From Rhizobium redzepovicii (GTDB lineage: Bacteria > Pseudomonadota > Alphaproteobacteria > Rhizobiales > Rhizobiaceae): 64,000 nt of DNA. How positions within the stretch are numbered: the stretch's first letter is position 1; the number at the start of each line of letters is the position of its first letter. The position numbers and the translations under genes were made by a program. Shown in pieces: positions 18,025 through 27,342 of this stretch. The DNA is taken from NCBI RefSeq assembly GCF_019793435.1, contig NZ_JAILYH010000003.1:1-64000 (forward strand), written 5' to 3'. The notes beneath the pieces are model-generated. The model was not told the DNA's origin, ran no database searches, and saw only the letters and a list, made by a program, of their open reading frames with translations.

Positions 18025-19461
18025 TCAAACCTCGAGGCTGACCACCTTTCCCGGGTTCATGATACCAGCCGGATCGAAAGCCCGCTTGATGCGGCGCATC
18101 AGTTCGATTTCGATTGCCGGGCGAATCGCCGCCAATTCGTCGCGCTTCAGCTGGCCGATGCCGTGTTCGGCCGAGATCGAGCCGCCATGCGCCAGCACCA
18201 GCCCATGCACGATGTGGTTCATTTCGCGCCAGCGGCCGATGAAGGCGGCCTTGTCGGCGCCGATCGGCTGGGAAATATTGTAATGGATATTGCCGTCGCC
18301 CATATGCCCGAAGGCGCAGATGCGGGCTCCGGGCATTGCCGCCAGGACCGCTTCCGCGGCCTCGGCCATGAAATGCGGGATCCGCGACACCGGCACGGAA
18401 ACATCGTGCTTGATCGACCCGCCTTCGGGCTTCTGGGCATCCGACATGCTTTCGCGCATGTGCCAGATTGCTTGCTGCTGCGCCACCGATGAGGCGATCG
18501 CCGCATCGAGCACCAATCCGGCCGAAAAACCCTGTTCGAGCACGCCGTTCATCATCCGCTCCGCCGTCTCGGCCGAGTCAGACGTCGAAATGTCGATCAG
18601 CACATACCAGGGATAGGCCGCGTCGAGCGGATCGCGTGCGCCCTCGATATGGCGGGTGGTGATTTCGACGCCGAAACGCGGCATCAGCTCGAAACCGGTG
18701 AGCGAGGTGCCGCAGAGGCTGGAGGCTAGGTTGAAAAGCGCAAGCGCATCCTCGACCGAATTCAGGCCGGCGAATGCCACCTGATGGCCGAGCGGCTGGG
18801 GAAACAGCTTCAGCACAGCGCCGGTGATGATGCCGAGCGTGCCTTCGGCGCCGATGAAGAGGTCGCGCAGATCGTAGCCGGTATTGTCCTTCTTCAGGCG
18901 GCGTAGGCCGTCCCAGACCTCGCCGGTCGGTAGCACCACTTCGAGGCCGAGACAGAGCTGGCGCATATTGCCATAAGCCAGCACCGCCGTGCCGCCGGCA
19001 TTGGTGGAAAGATTGCCGCCGATGCGGCAGGAGCCCTCGGAACCGAGCGACAGCGGAAACAGCCGCCCATGCGCTTCGGCCGCCTTCTGCACATCGGCAA
19101 GAATGGCGCCGCCGTCGGCGACCAGCACGTTCGCCACCGGATCGACGTCACGGATCCTGTTCATGCGCTCGAGCGACAGGATGATATCGGACTTGCCGGC
19201 GCGCGGCGTCTGGCCGCCGACAAGGCCGGTATTGCCGGTCTGTGGCACGATCGCCGTTCCGGTCTCCGTCGCAAGCTTCATGATAGCAGAGACGTCCTCG
19301 ACCGAGCCGGGTTTCAGCAGGAGAGGGGAGGAGCCGTGATAGAGGCCGCGGTTTTCGACCAGGTGCGGCGCAAGATCGGCCTCGCCCCGAAGCGCGTATT
19401 TATCGCCGACGATGGCTGCGAAACGGTCGAGAAGTTCGGTGGAAATGCCGGTGCTGCTCAT
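18025..19461 (-). CDS. FAD-binding 2-hydroxyacid dehydrogenase (GlcD/D2HGDH-like)
   Basis: This 478-residue flavoprotein has an N-terminal PCMH-type FAD domain (PQTGNTGLVGGQTPRAG about residues 75-91; GSEGSCRIGGNLSTNAGG about 141-158; GAEGTLGIITGAVLKLFP about 207-224). A C-terminal FAD-linked oxidase domain follows, with the metal/substrate site FGHMGDGNIHYN (about 388-399) and SISAEHGIGQLK (about 434-445). This architecture oxidises D-2-hydroxyacids such as D-lactate, glycolate or D-2-hydroxyglutarate; the exact substrate cannot be read off. No glcE/glcF partners are adjacent, which favours a single-subunit D-2-hydroxyglutarate or D-lactate type. The tsaC-like gene lies upstream on the same strand, 36 bases away. 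Confidence 0.9.
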   Translation of the reverse strand: MSSTGISTELLDRFAAIVGDKYALRGEADLAPHLVENRGLYHGSSPLLLKPGSVEDVSAIMKLATETGTAIVPQTGNTGLVGGQTPRAGKSDIILSLERMNRIRDVDPVANVLVADGGAILADVQKAAEAHGRLFPLSLGSEGSCRIGGNLSTNAGGTAVLAYGNMRQLCLGLEVVLPTGEVWDGLRRLKKDNTGYDLRDLFIGAEGTLGIITGAVLKLFPQPLGHQVAFAGLNSVEDALALFNLASSLCGTSLTGFELMPRFGVEITTRHIEGARDPLDAAYPWYVLIDISTSDSAETAERMMNGVLEQGFSAGLVLDAAIASSVAQQQAIWHMRESMSDAQKPEGGSIKHDVSVPVSRIPHFMAEAAEAVLAAMPGARICAFGHMGDGNIHYNISQPIGADKAAFIGRWREMNHIVHGLVLAHGGSISAEHGIGQLKRDELAAIRPAIEIELMRRIKRAFDPAGIMNPGKVVSLEV

Positions 19462-19497
19462 CGGGGTCGGTCTCCTCGGTCGATTTGATCGGGTCTG

Positions 19498-20472
19498 TCA
19501 GTCGCGTGGCGCCGCCGCCCGCTGCAGGCGGTCGTTGATCGCTTCGCCGAGCCCCTCTTCGGGAATGGCCGAGAAGGCGATGCTCGAAGCCCCGCTGGCA
19601 TCGGCCCGCTTCATATAATCGAAAAGATTGGCCGCCGCCTCGGCAAGGTCGCCGCGCGGGCTGAGATCAAGCACGATCCGGGCGCCGTTTGTGCCGGAGA
19701 TTGCCGCGCCGCCGAAGGCGATCAGCGCTTCGCCGGGTTCGACCCTCGTCGCATTGAGACGCACGGAGGCGCCGGGCGCATAGTGCGAGGCAAGCATACC
19801 AGGTGCTTCGATCGCCGCCGATGCCGTTTTCGCCCTGAGCAGCGGCCGGCCTGCGACACGCTCGATCTCGCGTGCTGCCAGGCCGCCGGGCCGCAGCAGC
19901 CTTACCCGGTCGCCCTCCACCTTGACGATCGTCGATTCGACGCCGACGGTGCTTGGCCCCGCATCGAGGATCAACGGGACCTTCGCTCCGAGATCGGCCT
20001 CGACATGAGCCGCACTCGTCGCGCTGATCGCGCCTGAGGTATTGGCGCTGGGGGCTGCGAGCGGCCGCCCGAAGGCGCCGATCAGGGCGCCCGCAAAACC
20101 TTTCGGCACGCGCACCCCGACGCTGTCGAGCCCGGCGGTCGCCAGCGAATGGATCGGGCTTTGCGGTTTCAGCGGCAGCACCAGCGTCAGCGGGCCGGGC
20201 CAGAAGGCTGCGGCGAGCGCCCGCGAGACAGGATCGAATTCGGCATGCTCTTCGGCCATGGCAAGATCGGCCATATGGCAGATCAGCGGGTTGAAACGCG
20301 GCCGTCCCTTGGTTTCGTAGATGCGGGTGATGGCCGCCGGATTGGTGGCGTCGGCGGCAAGGCCGTAGACGGTTTCGGTCGGAATGGCGATGGCAAAGCC
20401 GTCGGCAAGAGCGGCTGAGGCCGCTTCAAGTGCTGCCCGCCTGTCTGCCTCTATATCGATGATGCGTGCCAT
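19498..20472 (-). CDS. L-threonylcarbamoyladenylate synthase (Sua5/TsaC type)
   Basis: This enzyme makes threonylcarbamoyl-AMP from threonine, bicarbonate and ATP for the t6A modification of ANN-decoding tRNAs. The 324-residue protein has a YrdC domain with PTETVYGLAADATN and KGRPRFNPLICHM (about residues 30-62) and PSANTSG (about 145-151). It also has a C-terminal Sua5 domain, so it is the long Sua5 form rather than short TsaC. The open frame runs 57 codons further, but the ATG at 20472 gives the family N-terminus MARIIDIEAD. It likely shares a transcript with the FAD dehydrogenase downstream. Confidence 0.93.
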   Translation of the reverse strand: MARIIDIEADRRAALEAASAALADGFAIAIPTETVYGLAADATNPAAITRIYETKGRPRFNPLICHMADLAMAEEHAEFDPVSRALAAAFWPGPLTLVLPLKPQSPIHSLATAGLDSVGVRVPKGFAGALIGAFGRPLAAPSANTSGAISATSAAHVEADLGAKVPLILDAGPSTVGVESTIVKVEGDRVRLLRPGGLAAREIERVAGRPLLRAKTASAAIEAPGMLASHYAPGASVRLNATRVEPGEALIAFGGAAISGTNGARIVLDLSPRGDLAEAAANLFDYMKRADASGASSIAFSAIPEEGLGEAINDRLQRAAAPRD

Positions 20473-20560
20473 GTGCTGCCCGATGCTTTGGTCCCGGCAG
20501 TCATTAGGCTTTCCGCTGCCTGCGATCAATCGCGATGTTTGCCTCACCCATCGGTGGGCG

Positions 20561-21169
20561 TCACAGCTGGCGGATGATTTCGCGCAGCTGTTCGTTACGG
20601 GCGCCAAGCAGAAGGATGTTGCGGATTGCCGCCTGCGGATCATGGGTGCGGAACAGCAGGCCGTTGCCGCGCACCGACCGGTCGATGGTCATCTTTTCCT
20701 GGGAATTCTCGCCCGCTTTGATGGCGACGGCGAAATACATGCGGGAATAACCGACATCGATCCGTTCGAAGAAGTTGTCGTTCTCGCCGATGTCGGAATA
20801 GAAATTGGCGATGTAGAAGGCCCAGCTGACCTCTTCGTAGTGAGCGAACTTCGTTCGTGCTGCGGTGACGTGGCAATAGCCGAGATGCGGGCTGTCCTCC
20901 AGCGTCCGATGGAAGATCATTTTCGGAAACTGGATCGAGTGGTGAAAGCCGTTGATGTGCTGATGCGTCTTCTCGCCGGCCACCTGCAGCTTGCGGCCGG
21001 TTTTGGCGGCGACCTCGTCATGGGTGAAATAGCGCTTTTCCTCGGCCAGCCAGTGCCGTCGCTCGCGGGGAATGCGGCCGGTGCGCAGGAATTCGGAATG
21101 CGCGGCAACCAGCTGCGGCTCCTGCGATCTGCTTGCATCTTTCGCGTCGAAATAACGGAGTTTGGCCAT
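20561..21169 (-). CDS. Conserved rhizobial protein of unknown function
   Basis: This 202-residue soluble protein is rich in His, Phe and Tyr. Notable segments are KTHQHINGFHHSIQFPKMIFHR (in pieces, about residues 67-88), YCHVTAARTKFAHYEEVSWAFYIANFYSDIGENDNFFERID and a C-terminus ending ILLLGARNEQLREIIRQL. I do not recognise a domain with confidence (it may be one of the rhizobial DUF66xx families), and no classical catalytic triad or metal signature is clear. It lies 88 bases upstream of the Sua5 gene on the same strand. Codon use resembles its neighbours, so it is a resident chromosomal gene. Confidence 0.7.
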   Translation of the reverse strand: MAKLRYFDAKDASRSQEPQLVAAHSEFLRTGRIPRERRHWLAEEKRYFTHDEVAAKTGRKLQVAGEKTHQHINGFHHSIQFPKMIFHRTLEDSPHLGYCHVTAARTKFAHYEEVSWAFYIANFYSDIGENDNFFERIDVGYSRMYFAVAIKAGENSQEKMTIDRSVRGNGLLFRTHDPQAAIRNILLLGARNEQLREIIRQL

Positions 21170-21572
21170 GGTTCGCGTTCTTCGGTCGGTCTGAATCGAC
21201 AGTAGGATAGGGCGGTATGCTTAAGGCGATGTTAAAATCACCCGGCAGCCGGCCGGCCAAAAGGCAAATGCCGACAGATGTCGCAAACGCGACGGACTTC
21301 TATCCCGGCCGGCTTACCTCTTACGCAGCGGGTCTTTACGCCATGTCGCAATTGACGATAATTGCTGCAGAGTCGGCAGATGCGATCGACCTAGACGGGC
21401 CGCTTGCATCCTGTCGTCAATTTCGAAGCCGATGTCGCATTACAACCGAGCGGCAGCCAGCCCAGATGATTAAATGGCTGCCATGAACAATTCTCCCGAA
21501 GGAGAAGGAAGCGGGCGCGCTTCCGCCGGCCTTCTGCGTAAGGGCGGCAACCGGGTGCACGAGGACATGAAG
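21170..21572. other. Intergenic region between two divergent genes
   Basis: About 400 bases separate the unknown gene (minus) from the Rieske oxygenase (plus). I see no repeat, hairpin or convincing small gene; an 89-codon frame here lacks a ribosome site and family features. The right part (21474-21572) could be coding if the oxygenase starts earlier. Confidence 0.4.
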
Positions 21573-22817
21573 ATGGATATTCGCAGCAACGTTTTGCGTC
21601 AGCTCAAGAACCGCCGGGAGGGCTTCAGCCTCGAACGGCCGTTCTATATCGACGAGGACTATTTCCAGCTCGACATGGAGATGATCTATTATCGCGACTG
21701 GCTGTTCATCGGCCATGATTGCGAACTGCCGAAGCCGGGCGCCTATTTCACCGTCCAGATCGGCACCTATCCCGTCGTCGTCGTCCGCGGCCGCGACAAT
21801 GTCATCCGCGCCTTCCACAACAGCTGTCGTCATCGCGGCTCGCGCGTCTGCACCAAGGAGCACGGCTCCTCCGTGCGTCTCGTCTGCCCCTATCATCAGT
21901 GGACCTACGATCTCGAAGGCAAGCTCGCCTTCGCCCGCCACATGGGCGATGATTTCGACAAGACCGGCTTCAACCTGAAGCCCGTCCATTGCGAAGTCGT
22001 CGCAGGCTATGTCTTCATCTGCCTTGCCAACACCGCTCCGGACTTCCAGCCGGTGCGCGACAAGATCGAGCCCTATGTCGCGCCGCACCGGATCAGCGAG
22101 AGCAAGGTCGCCTTCCAGAGCACGATCATCGAGAAGGGCAACTGGAAGCTCGTCTGGGAAAACAACCGCGAGTGTTATCACTGCGCCGCCAATCATCCCG
22201 AACTCTGCCGCACCTATCCCGAAGCCCCGAGCGTCACCGGCACGGATGGCGGCGCCGACGATCCGGAGATCGCCGGCCATTGGGCGCGCTGCGAGGCCGC
22301 CGGCCTGCCGAGCAAATTCCAGATTTCGCCGGACGGCCAATTCCGCACCGCCCGCATGCCGCTGATCGAAGATGCCGAGAGCTACACCATGTCGGGCAAG
22401 CGCGCGGTCAATCGTCCGCTCGCCGACGATATCTCGATCAGCCATATCGGCACCATGCTGCTCTTCCACTATCCGACGACGTGGAACCACCTGCTTGGCG
22501 ACCACGCCATCTCCTTCCGGGTACTGCCGCTCAGCGCCAACGAGACGGCGGTGACGACCAAATGGCTCGTCCACAAGGACGCCGTCGAAGGTGTGGATTA
22601 CAATCTCGAGGAACTGACCCACGTCTGGACCGAGACCAACGACCAGGATCGCCGCATCGTCGAAGAGAACGCCTTCGGCATTCACTCTCCGGCCTATGAA
22701 CCCGGCCCCTATTCTTCCCTGCACGAGGGCGGCGTCATGCAGTTCCTCGAATGGTATTCGAACTTCATGGTCAACCGTCTGCAGGGCGATCAGGCGAAAA
22801 TCTCCGCCGTGGCCTGA
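21573..22817 (+). CDS. Rieske non-haem iron oxygenase alpha subunit (GbcA-like)
   Basis: This 414-residue oxygenase subunit has a Rieske [2Fe-2S] site, CRHRGSRVC then CPYHQWTYD (Cys-x-His ... Cys-x2-His, about residues 85-112). A catalytic mononuclear iron domain follows with ENNRECYHCAANHPELC (about 193-209). The sequence resembles the glycine-betaine/stachydrine demethylase-type alpha subunits (GbcA family) rather than classical arene dioxygenases; the substrate is unproven. No ferredoxin reductase or beta subunit adjoins it, so electrons must come from a protein encoded elsewhere. Starts at 21483, 21567 and 21573 are possible; the last has GAGGA at good spacing and gives MDIRSNVLRQLKNRREGFSL. 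Confidence 0.88.
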   Translation: MDIRSNVLRQLKNRREGFSLERPFYIDEDYFQLDMEMIYYRDWLFIGHDCELPKPGAYFTVQIGTYPVVVVRGRDNVIRAFHNSCRHRGSRVCTKEHGSSVRLVCPYHQWTYDLEGKLAFARHMGDDFDKTGFNLKPVHCEVVAGYVFICLANTAPDFQPVRDKIEPYVAPHRISESKVAFQSTIIEKGNWKLVWENNRECYHCAANHPELCRTYPEAPSVTGTDGGADDPEIAGHWARCEAAGLPSKFQISPDGQFRTARMPLIEDAESYTMSGKRAVNRPLADDISISHIGTMLLFHYPTTWNHLLGDHAISFRVLPLSANETAVTTKWLVHKDAVEGVDYNLEELTHVWTETNDQDRRIVEENAFGIHSPAYEPGPYSSLHEGGVMQFLEWYSNFMVNRLQGDQAKISAVA

Positions 22818-22985
22818 ACACACGTCGGACGTGAGGCATTGAAGGTGGTTCGCCCCGGTTAATGCCCGGTTCAGATCGATTTCTTTAAAAATACGAAAGC
22901 AGCCGGGCCCCGGCCGCTTTCGGAACCATTCCGGCACGAAAGCGTTGCTGAGCAGGCGGTTATCGCTGCTGAATGGGAGAGAAGA

Positions 22986-23456
22986 ATGTTCGGTTTGAGT
23001 AACAAGATCGCGACTGCAGTTCTGGCTGCCGCCGTGGTTCTGACAGGCTTCGTGCCGTCGCAGGCAATCCAGATGCCGACCGCCCCGCAGGTGGAAAAAT
23101 CCTCCACCGTCGAGAACGTTCAATACCGCCGCTACTATCGCGGCGATTATTACCGGCCAGGCTATCGCCCCGGCGCTTATTACCGCCCCGGCTATTACGG
23201 CGGATATCGCGGATATTCCTATTACCGCCCGGGCTATCGTCACTACAACGGCTATTGGTATCCGCTCGCCGCCTTCGGCGCCGGCGCGGTCATCGGCGGC
23301 GCCGTTGTCGCCCAGCCGCGCTACGTCGCCCCCGCGCCCCGCATGGGTTCAAGCCACGTCGCCTGGTGCGCCAGCCGCTACCGGTCCTATCGCGCCTACG
23401 ACAATACGTTCCAGCCCTATAACGGCCCGCGCCAGCAGTGCTATTCGCCGTATTGA
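22986..23456 (+). CDS. BA14K family surface protein
   Basis: This 156-residue exported protein has a hydrophobic signal segment (about residues 9-28). A Tyr/Arg/Gly-rich middle follows with repeated YYRPGY motifs (at least four in 23140-23240), then a short hydrophobic alanine/glycine helix (AAFGAGAVIGGAVV). The C-terminal BA14K motif is HVAWCASRYRSYRAYDNTFQPYNGPRQQCYSPY (given in pieces), with two conserved cysteines. The family is named after the immunoreactive, lectin-like Brucella 14-kDa protein. The start ATG follows GGGAGAGAAG. Composition and the repeated RPGY motif suggest a cell-envelope location; its binding partner is unknown. Confidence 0.87.
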   Translation: MFGLSNKIATAVLAAAVVLTGFVPSQAIQMPTAPQVEKSSTVENVQYRRYYRGDYYRPGYRPGAYYRPGYYGGYRGYSYYRPGYRHYNGYWYPLAAFGAGAVIGGAVVAQPRYVAPAPRMGSSHVAWCASRYRSYRAYDNTFQPYNGPRQQCYSPY

Positions 23457-23523
23457 GGTGAGGTAGGGCAAGCGCGACGCCAGTTGCTTCGGCCGAGGAG
23501 TTGGCCGGAACATCACCCCGCCT

Positions 23524-23558
23524 CCCGTCATCCTCGAGTCAAGCCCGAGGATGACGGG
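23524..23558. repeat. Long perfect inverted repeat
   Basis: CCCGTCATCCTCG and CGAGGATGACGGG (13 bases each) are separated by nine bases. This hairpin type is widely dispersed in alphaproteobacterial intergenic DNA. It lies between the BA14K gene and the convergent DUF982 gene and could act as a terminator. Confidence 0.7.
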
Positions 23559-23730
23559 GGATGGGGGGAAGCTCTGCGCCCAATTCCGCGAGATATCCGG
23601 GTCAGAAGCGCCCGTGGCCCGAGATGCGATGCGCAGGGACTCAGCAATCACTCATGGACCTGCGCATGCAGCGGAACGAGAGGGCGCTGGCATGAAAGCC
23701 CGTGGACCATTTCATCGTCGGCTGCGAAAC

Positions 23731-23994
23731 TCAATGAACGGCAGTAATCACCGAAATGCCAGCTTCGTCGGCGGCACGGATGAGCGCTGCTCGCGCGTCC
23801 TGCGCTGAAATTTCCCCATGGATCGCAGCCCGGCACGCCCTGATCGCAATCAGATATTCGTCTCCATCGTCGATTGGCCAGCCAACCGTCAGCATCTCGG
23901 CAGCCTGTACGAGGCTTGCAACAAGCTTGTATTTTTCCGGCCCACTCACAACGAGCATCAGAGGGACAAACTCTTCGGATATGCACCATTCCAT
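23731..23994 (-). CDS. DUF982 family protein
   Basis: This 87-residue protein matches the small DUF982 family, abundant and multicopy in Rhizobium. The recognisable core is VQAAEMLTVGWPIDDGDEYLIAIRACRAAIHGEISAQDARAALIRAADEAGI (given from about residue 28, in pieces). It is soluble, with no known activity. A GTG at 24012 is in frame, but the ATG at 23994 has GGGGAGA upstream and is preferred. A RIME-containing spacer lies upstream. Confidence 0.8.
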   Translation of the reverse strand: MEWCISEEFVPLMLVVSGPEKYKLVASLVQAAEMLTVGWPIDDGDEYLIAIRACRAAIHGEISAQDARAALIRAADEAGISVITAVH

Positions 23995-24177
23995 GACAAT
24001 TGGTCTCCCCACGGTAAATGTATTAGTAACCGTGCAAGAACCGTTCCGGGCGAGGCGGCGGCATGAAACAGCTCACTCCTGAGCGTCGACCGCGGGATTG
24101 CCCACTATTGTGGAGGCTAAACATCAAGGGACGAAGCCTCAAATGAACGACCGGGTTGATGGTCGACAAAAGGGCCT

Positions 24178-24310
24178 TCACCCTAACCCTCTCCCCGTAA
24201 ACGGGGAGAGGGGACGTGCCCTGCGAGACGTTAGCGAGGAACGGAGAGGTTGCGGCATATCCCCTTCGCCCCGTTTACGGGGAGAAAGTGCCGGCAGGCG
24301 GATGAGGGGC
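24178..24310 (-). repeat. RIME-like intergenic repeat, copy 4 (inverted)
   Basis: It begins TCACCCTAACCCTCTCCCCG and ends GCCGGCAGGCGGATGAGGGGC, the same orientation as copy 3 but without its extra segment. It fills the middle of the 340-base gap between the DUF982 and CorA-like genes. Confidence 0.8.
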
Positions 24311-24335
24311 GGCAGCGCCCACCGCACTTCTCACA

Positions 24336-25331
24336 TCAAAGAATATCCACCCGCCGCAGCAGCCACCAGGCAAAGGCAATCGAGGCGACGATGAGGGCGA
24401 CGGCGTATTCGGTGCCGTAGTCGCCGACGGCGAAGGGCAGGTTGGCGGTGTTCATGCCGAAGAAGCCGGTCACCAGGGTCGGCGGCAGCAGGAAGGCCGT
24501 CATGATCGATAGCAGATAGAGGTGGCGGTTGGTTTCGGAGGATTGTTTCGAATCGATTTCTTCGTGCAGCAGGCGCGCCCTGTCCTGCAGCGCATAGATG
24601 TCGTGATCGACCGTTTCCAGCCGGCTCGTCAGCCGCCGCGCCACGTCGTCGAAGCCGAAGGGCATCTCGTCCTCGTCGGTTGCCGAGGCGCGCCGCATCA
24701 GCGCCAGCACCGTGCGCAGATGCCGATGCAGTCTGACCACGGTTCGCCGCACCGGCGCCAGCCGCCGGCGTTCGTCGCGCGGCGCATTGTCGTAGACGAA
24801 ATCCTCGATCAGGTTCAGCTCGTCGGTGAGCTCGATGACGATCGCGATCAGCGTGCGCTGAAACTCGATCACCAGCAGTTCGAACAGATCGACCGGCCGC
24901 GAGAATTTGCCCGGATTCTTTTCGATCAGCGCCCGCGCCCGCTCGACGCTACGCAGCGGCTGCAGCCTGGTGGTGATGATGAAGCGGTCGGACATGGCGA
25001 AATGCAGCCAGCCGAGATTGTTGGTATCCTCAGCGAAATCGCGCTGGCAGTCGACGAGCGTGCCGTAGAGCATCTGCTCGTCGACGGTGATGGTCGCATG
25101 CGTGTCGCGCGTCGTCAGCGCCGATTTCGCGTCCTCCGTCAGCCCGGTGAGTGTGTCGAGCAATGCCGGCACACGCGCGTCGACAAGGTTGAGGTGCAGC
25201 CAGTAGAAACAATTGTCGGCGGTCAGATCCGCCACCGTCGCACTGTTGTTCAGCCGCACTGCGGTCTTTTCATCCGGGGAGAAGCGATAAGCCCAGACGA
25301 AACCGGGTATGTTGACGGGCAATGTATCCAT
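24336..25331 (-). CDS. CorA/ZntB-type divalent cation transporter
   Basis: This 331-residue protein has a large N-terminal cytosolic alpha/beta domain and two C-terminal membrane helices (about residues 270-290 and 305-325). The family signature loop after the first helix is FFGMNTANLPF. GMN is the selectivity motif of CorA channels; the following residues are closer to ZntB-like proteins, so the ion could be Mg, Co, Ni or Zn. A long helical segment rich in Arg/Glu precedes the membrane part, as expected for the stalk helix. It is transcribed alone. Confidence 0.88.
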   Translation of the reverse strand: MDTLPVNIPGFVWAYRFSPDEKTAVRLNNSATVADLTADNCFYWLHLNLVDARVPALLDTLTGLTEDAKSALTTRDTHATITVDEQMLYGTLVDCQRDFAEDTNNLGWLHFAMSDRFIITTRLQPLRSVERARALIEKNPGKFSRPVDLFELLVIEFQRTLIAIVIELTDELNLIEDFVYDNAPRDERRRLAPVRRTVVRLHRHLRTVLALMRRASATDEDEMPFGFDDVARRLTSRLETVDHDIYALQDRARLLHEEIDSKQSSETNRHLYLLSIMTAFLLPPTLVTGFFGMNTANLPFAVGDYGTEYAVALIVASIAFAWWLLRRVDIL

Positions 25332-25554
25332 TGGTCGCCGATCCTTTGCGAAGGCGATGTCGTTTTCAGAGGTTCCCCCCCTAGAGAGTCTTCATGACGG
25401 CTATTTGTGCGACGGTGCAAGAGCTCGGCGCCGTTTCAGTCGAATTATGGCATGGCAGACCGGCAAATCGAAATTGACGTTTACGTAAAAATCAATTAGC
25501 CCTTTGCCCCGGAGGGCTTTGCGCGGGATGCAGGCCGGTCCTGCGGAGGAAACA

Positions 25555-27333
25555 ATGTACAAGGCGCCCGTCGAGGAAATCGCGTTCACGTTGAAGCATG
25601 TAGCCGGCATGGGCGAAGCGATTTCACTAGGGCTTCTCGGCGATCTCGGCGAAGATCTGGTCGATGCCGTCCTCTCCGAGGCGGGACGGTTTGCCACAGA
25701 GGAAGTGGCGCCGCTCGCCGACATCGGCGACCGCCAAGGCGCCCGTCTGGAAGGCGGCGAGGTCAGGCTACCGGATGGCTGGCGCGATCTCTACCGCAGC
25801 TGGATCGCCGGCGGCTGGAACGGTCTGACGGCGCCCGAAGCTTTCGGCGGCCAGGCCCTGCCGCATATGCTGAACGTCGCTGCGCTGGAAATGTGGAATT
25901 CCGGCTCCATGGCCTTTGCGCTCGCCCCGACGCTGACAATGGGCGCGATCGAGGCGGTCAGCACCCATGGCAGCGCCGCGCTGAAGAAAAAATATCTGGA
26001 GAAGATGGTCTCAGGCGAATGGACCGGCACCATGAACCTGACGGAGCCGCATGCCGGCTCCGATCTCGGCGTGCTCAAGGCCCGTGCAGAGCGCCGCGCC
26101 GACGGCAGCTATCGCATCTTTGGCCAGAAGATCTTCATCACGTGGGGCGAGCATGACGCGGCCGACAACATCATCCATCTTGTGCTCGCCCGCCTGCCGG
26201 ATGCGCCGGCCGGCACTCGCGGCATCTCGCTCTTCCTGGTGCCGAAATTCCTGGTGAACGAGGACGGCTCGCTTGGGCCCCGGAACGATCTCTTCTGCCA
26301 TTCGCTGGAGCACAAGCTCGGCATCCACGGCTCGCCGACCTGCACGATGATCTATGGCGACGGCCGGTTCGGCGACGAAAAGGGGGCCGTGGGATGGTTG
26401 ATCGGCGAGGAGAACAAGGGCCTCGCCTGCATGTTCACAATGATGAACAATGCGCGCCTGGCCGTCGGCATGCAGGGCGTGGCGATCGCCGAGGCCGCCA
26501 CCCAGAAGGCTGTCGCCTATGCCAAGGAACGCACCCAAGGCAGGGCGCCCGGCTGGAGCGGCGCCGGCATGAGCCCGATCGTCGAACATCCCGATGTCGC
26601 CCGCATGCTCCTCACCATGAAGGCGCTGACCCAAGGCGCGCGCGCCATTTCCTATGCCTGCGCCCACGCGATCGACATGTCCCACCGGGCCGGCGACGTC
26701 AGCCGCCACTGGCAGGAGCGCGCCGCGCTTTTGACCCCGATCGCCAAATCCTTTTCGACCGATGCCGGCGTCGACGTCGCTTCGCTTGGCATTCAGGTGC
26801 ATGGCGGCATGGGCTTCATCGAGGAGACTGGTGCGGCGCGTTACCTGCGCGACGCGCGCATCGCGCCGATTTACGAGGGCACCAATGGCATCCAGGCGAT
26901 CGACCTCGTCACCCGCAAGCTGCCGCTCTCCGCCGGCGAGCAGGTGAAGGGTTTCATCGCCGAGCTGAAGGAGATCGCCGATAGCGCCCGCCGCTCCAAT
27001 CTCGATGGTTTCGGCGAGACATCAGTCAGGCTCGACGCAGCAATTTCAGATCTCGAAGCGGCGACTGGCTGGCTCATGAAGATGCTTGCCGACGGCAAGG
27101 CGGCCGAGGCGCTTTCGGGCGCGACGCCCTATCAGCGCCTGTTCGGCCTCGTGCTCACCGGCTGCTATCTCGCCAAGGGTGCTCTCGCCGAAAGCGGCGA
27201 TGGCAGGGGCGAGGGCCGCATCGCGCTCAGCCGCTTCGCCGCCGAAAACCTGCTTGCCGAGACCGCAGCCCTTCGCGACCGCGTCGTCAATGGCGCGGCA
27301 AGCCTTGCCGCCGCCCGCATCCTGCTTGCCTGA
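25555..27333 (+). CDS. Acyl-CoA dehydrogenase (long, DmdC-like)
   Basis: This FAD-dependent enzyme introduces the alpha-beta double bond into acyl-CoA thioesters. The 592-residue length fits the longer subgroup with an extra C-terminal domain, as in DmdC and FadE-type proteins. Segments seen are TGTMNLTEPHAGSDLG (substrate/FAD site, about residues 157-172), QVHGGMGFIEETGAARYLRDARIAPIYEGTNGIQAIDL (in pieces, about 410-447; the glutamate of YEGTNGIQ is the catalytic base) and an additional helical C-terminus. The ATG at 25555 follows GCGGAGGA. The enoyl-CoA hydratase gene begins nine bases after the stop, so the two form a beta-oxidation pair. The chain-length preference is unknown. Confidence 0.93.
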   Translation: MYKAPVEEIAFTLKHVAGMGEAISLGLLGDLGEDLVDAVLSEAGRFATEEVAPLADIGDRQGARLEGGEVRLPDGWRDLYRSWIAGGWNGLTAPEAFGGQALPHMLNVAALEMWNSGSMAFALAPTLTMGAIEAVSTHGSAALKKKYLEKMVSGEWTGTMNLTEPHAGSDLGVLKARAERRADGSYRIFGQKIFITWGEHDAADNIIHLVLARLPDAPAGTRGISLFLVPKFLVNEDGSLGPRNDLFCHSLEHKLGIHGSPTCTMIYGDGRFGDEKGAVGWLIGEENKGLACMFTMMNNARLAVGMQGVAIAEAATQKAVAYAKERTQGRAPGWSGAGMSPIVEHPDVARMLLTMKALTQGARAISYACAHAIDMSHRAGDVSRHWQERAALLTPIAKSFSTDAGVDVASLGIQVHGGMGFIEETGAARYLRDARIAPIYEGTNGIQAIDLVTRKLPLSAGEQVKGFIAELKEIADSARRSNLDGFGETSVRLDAAISDLEAATGWLMKMLADGKAAEALSGATPYQRLFGLVLTGCYLAKGALAESGDGRGEGRIALSRFAAENLLAETAALRDRVVNGAASLAAARILLA

Positions 27334-27342
27334 GGACATCCA

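Noticed and set aside
21217..21486. 89-codon frame between the unknown gene and the Rieske oxygenase
   Set aside because: No ribosome site, unusual composition, no family features.
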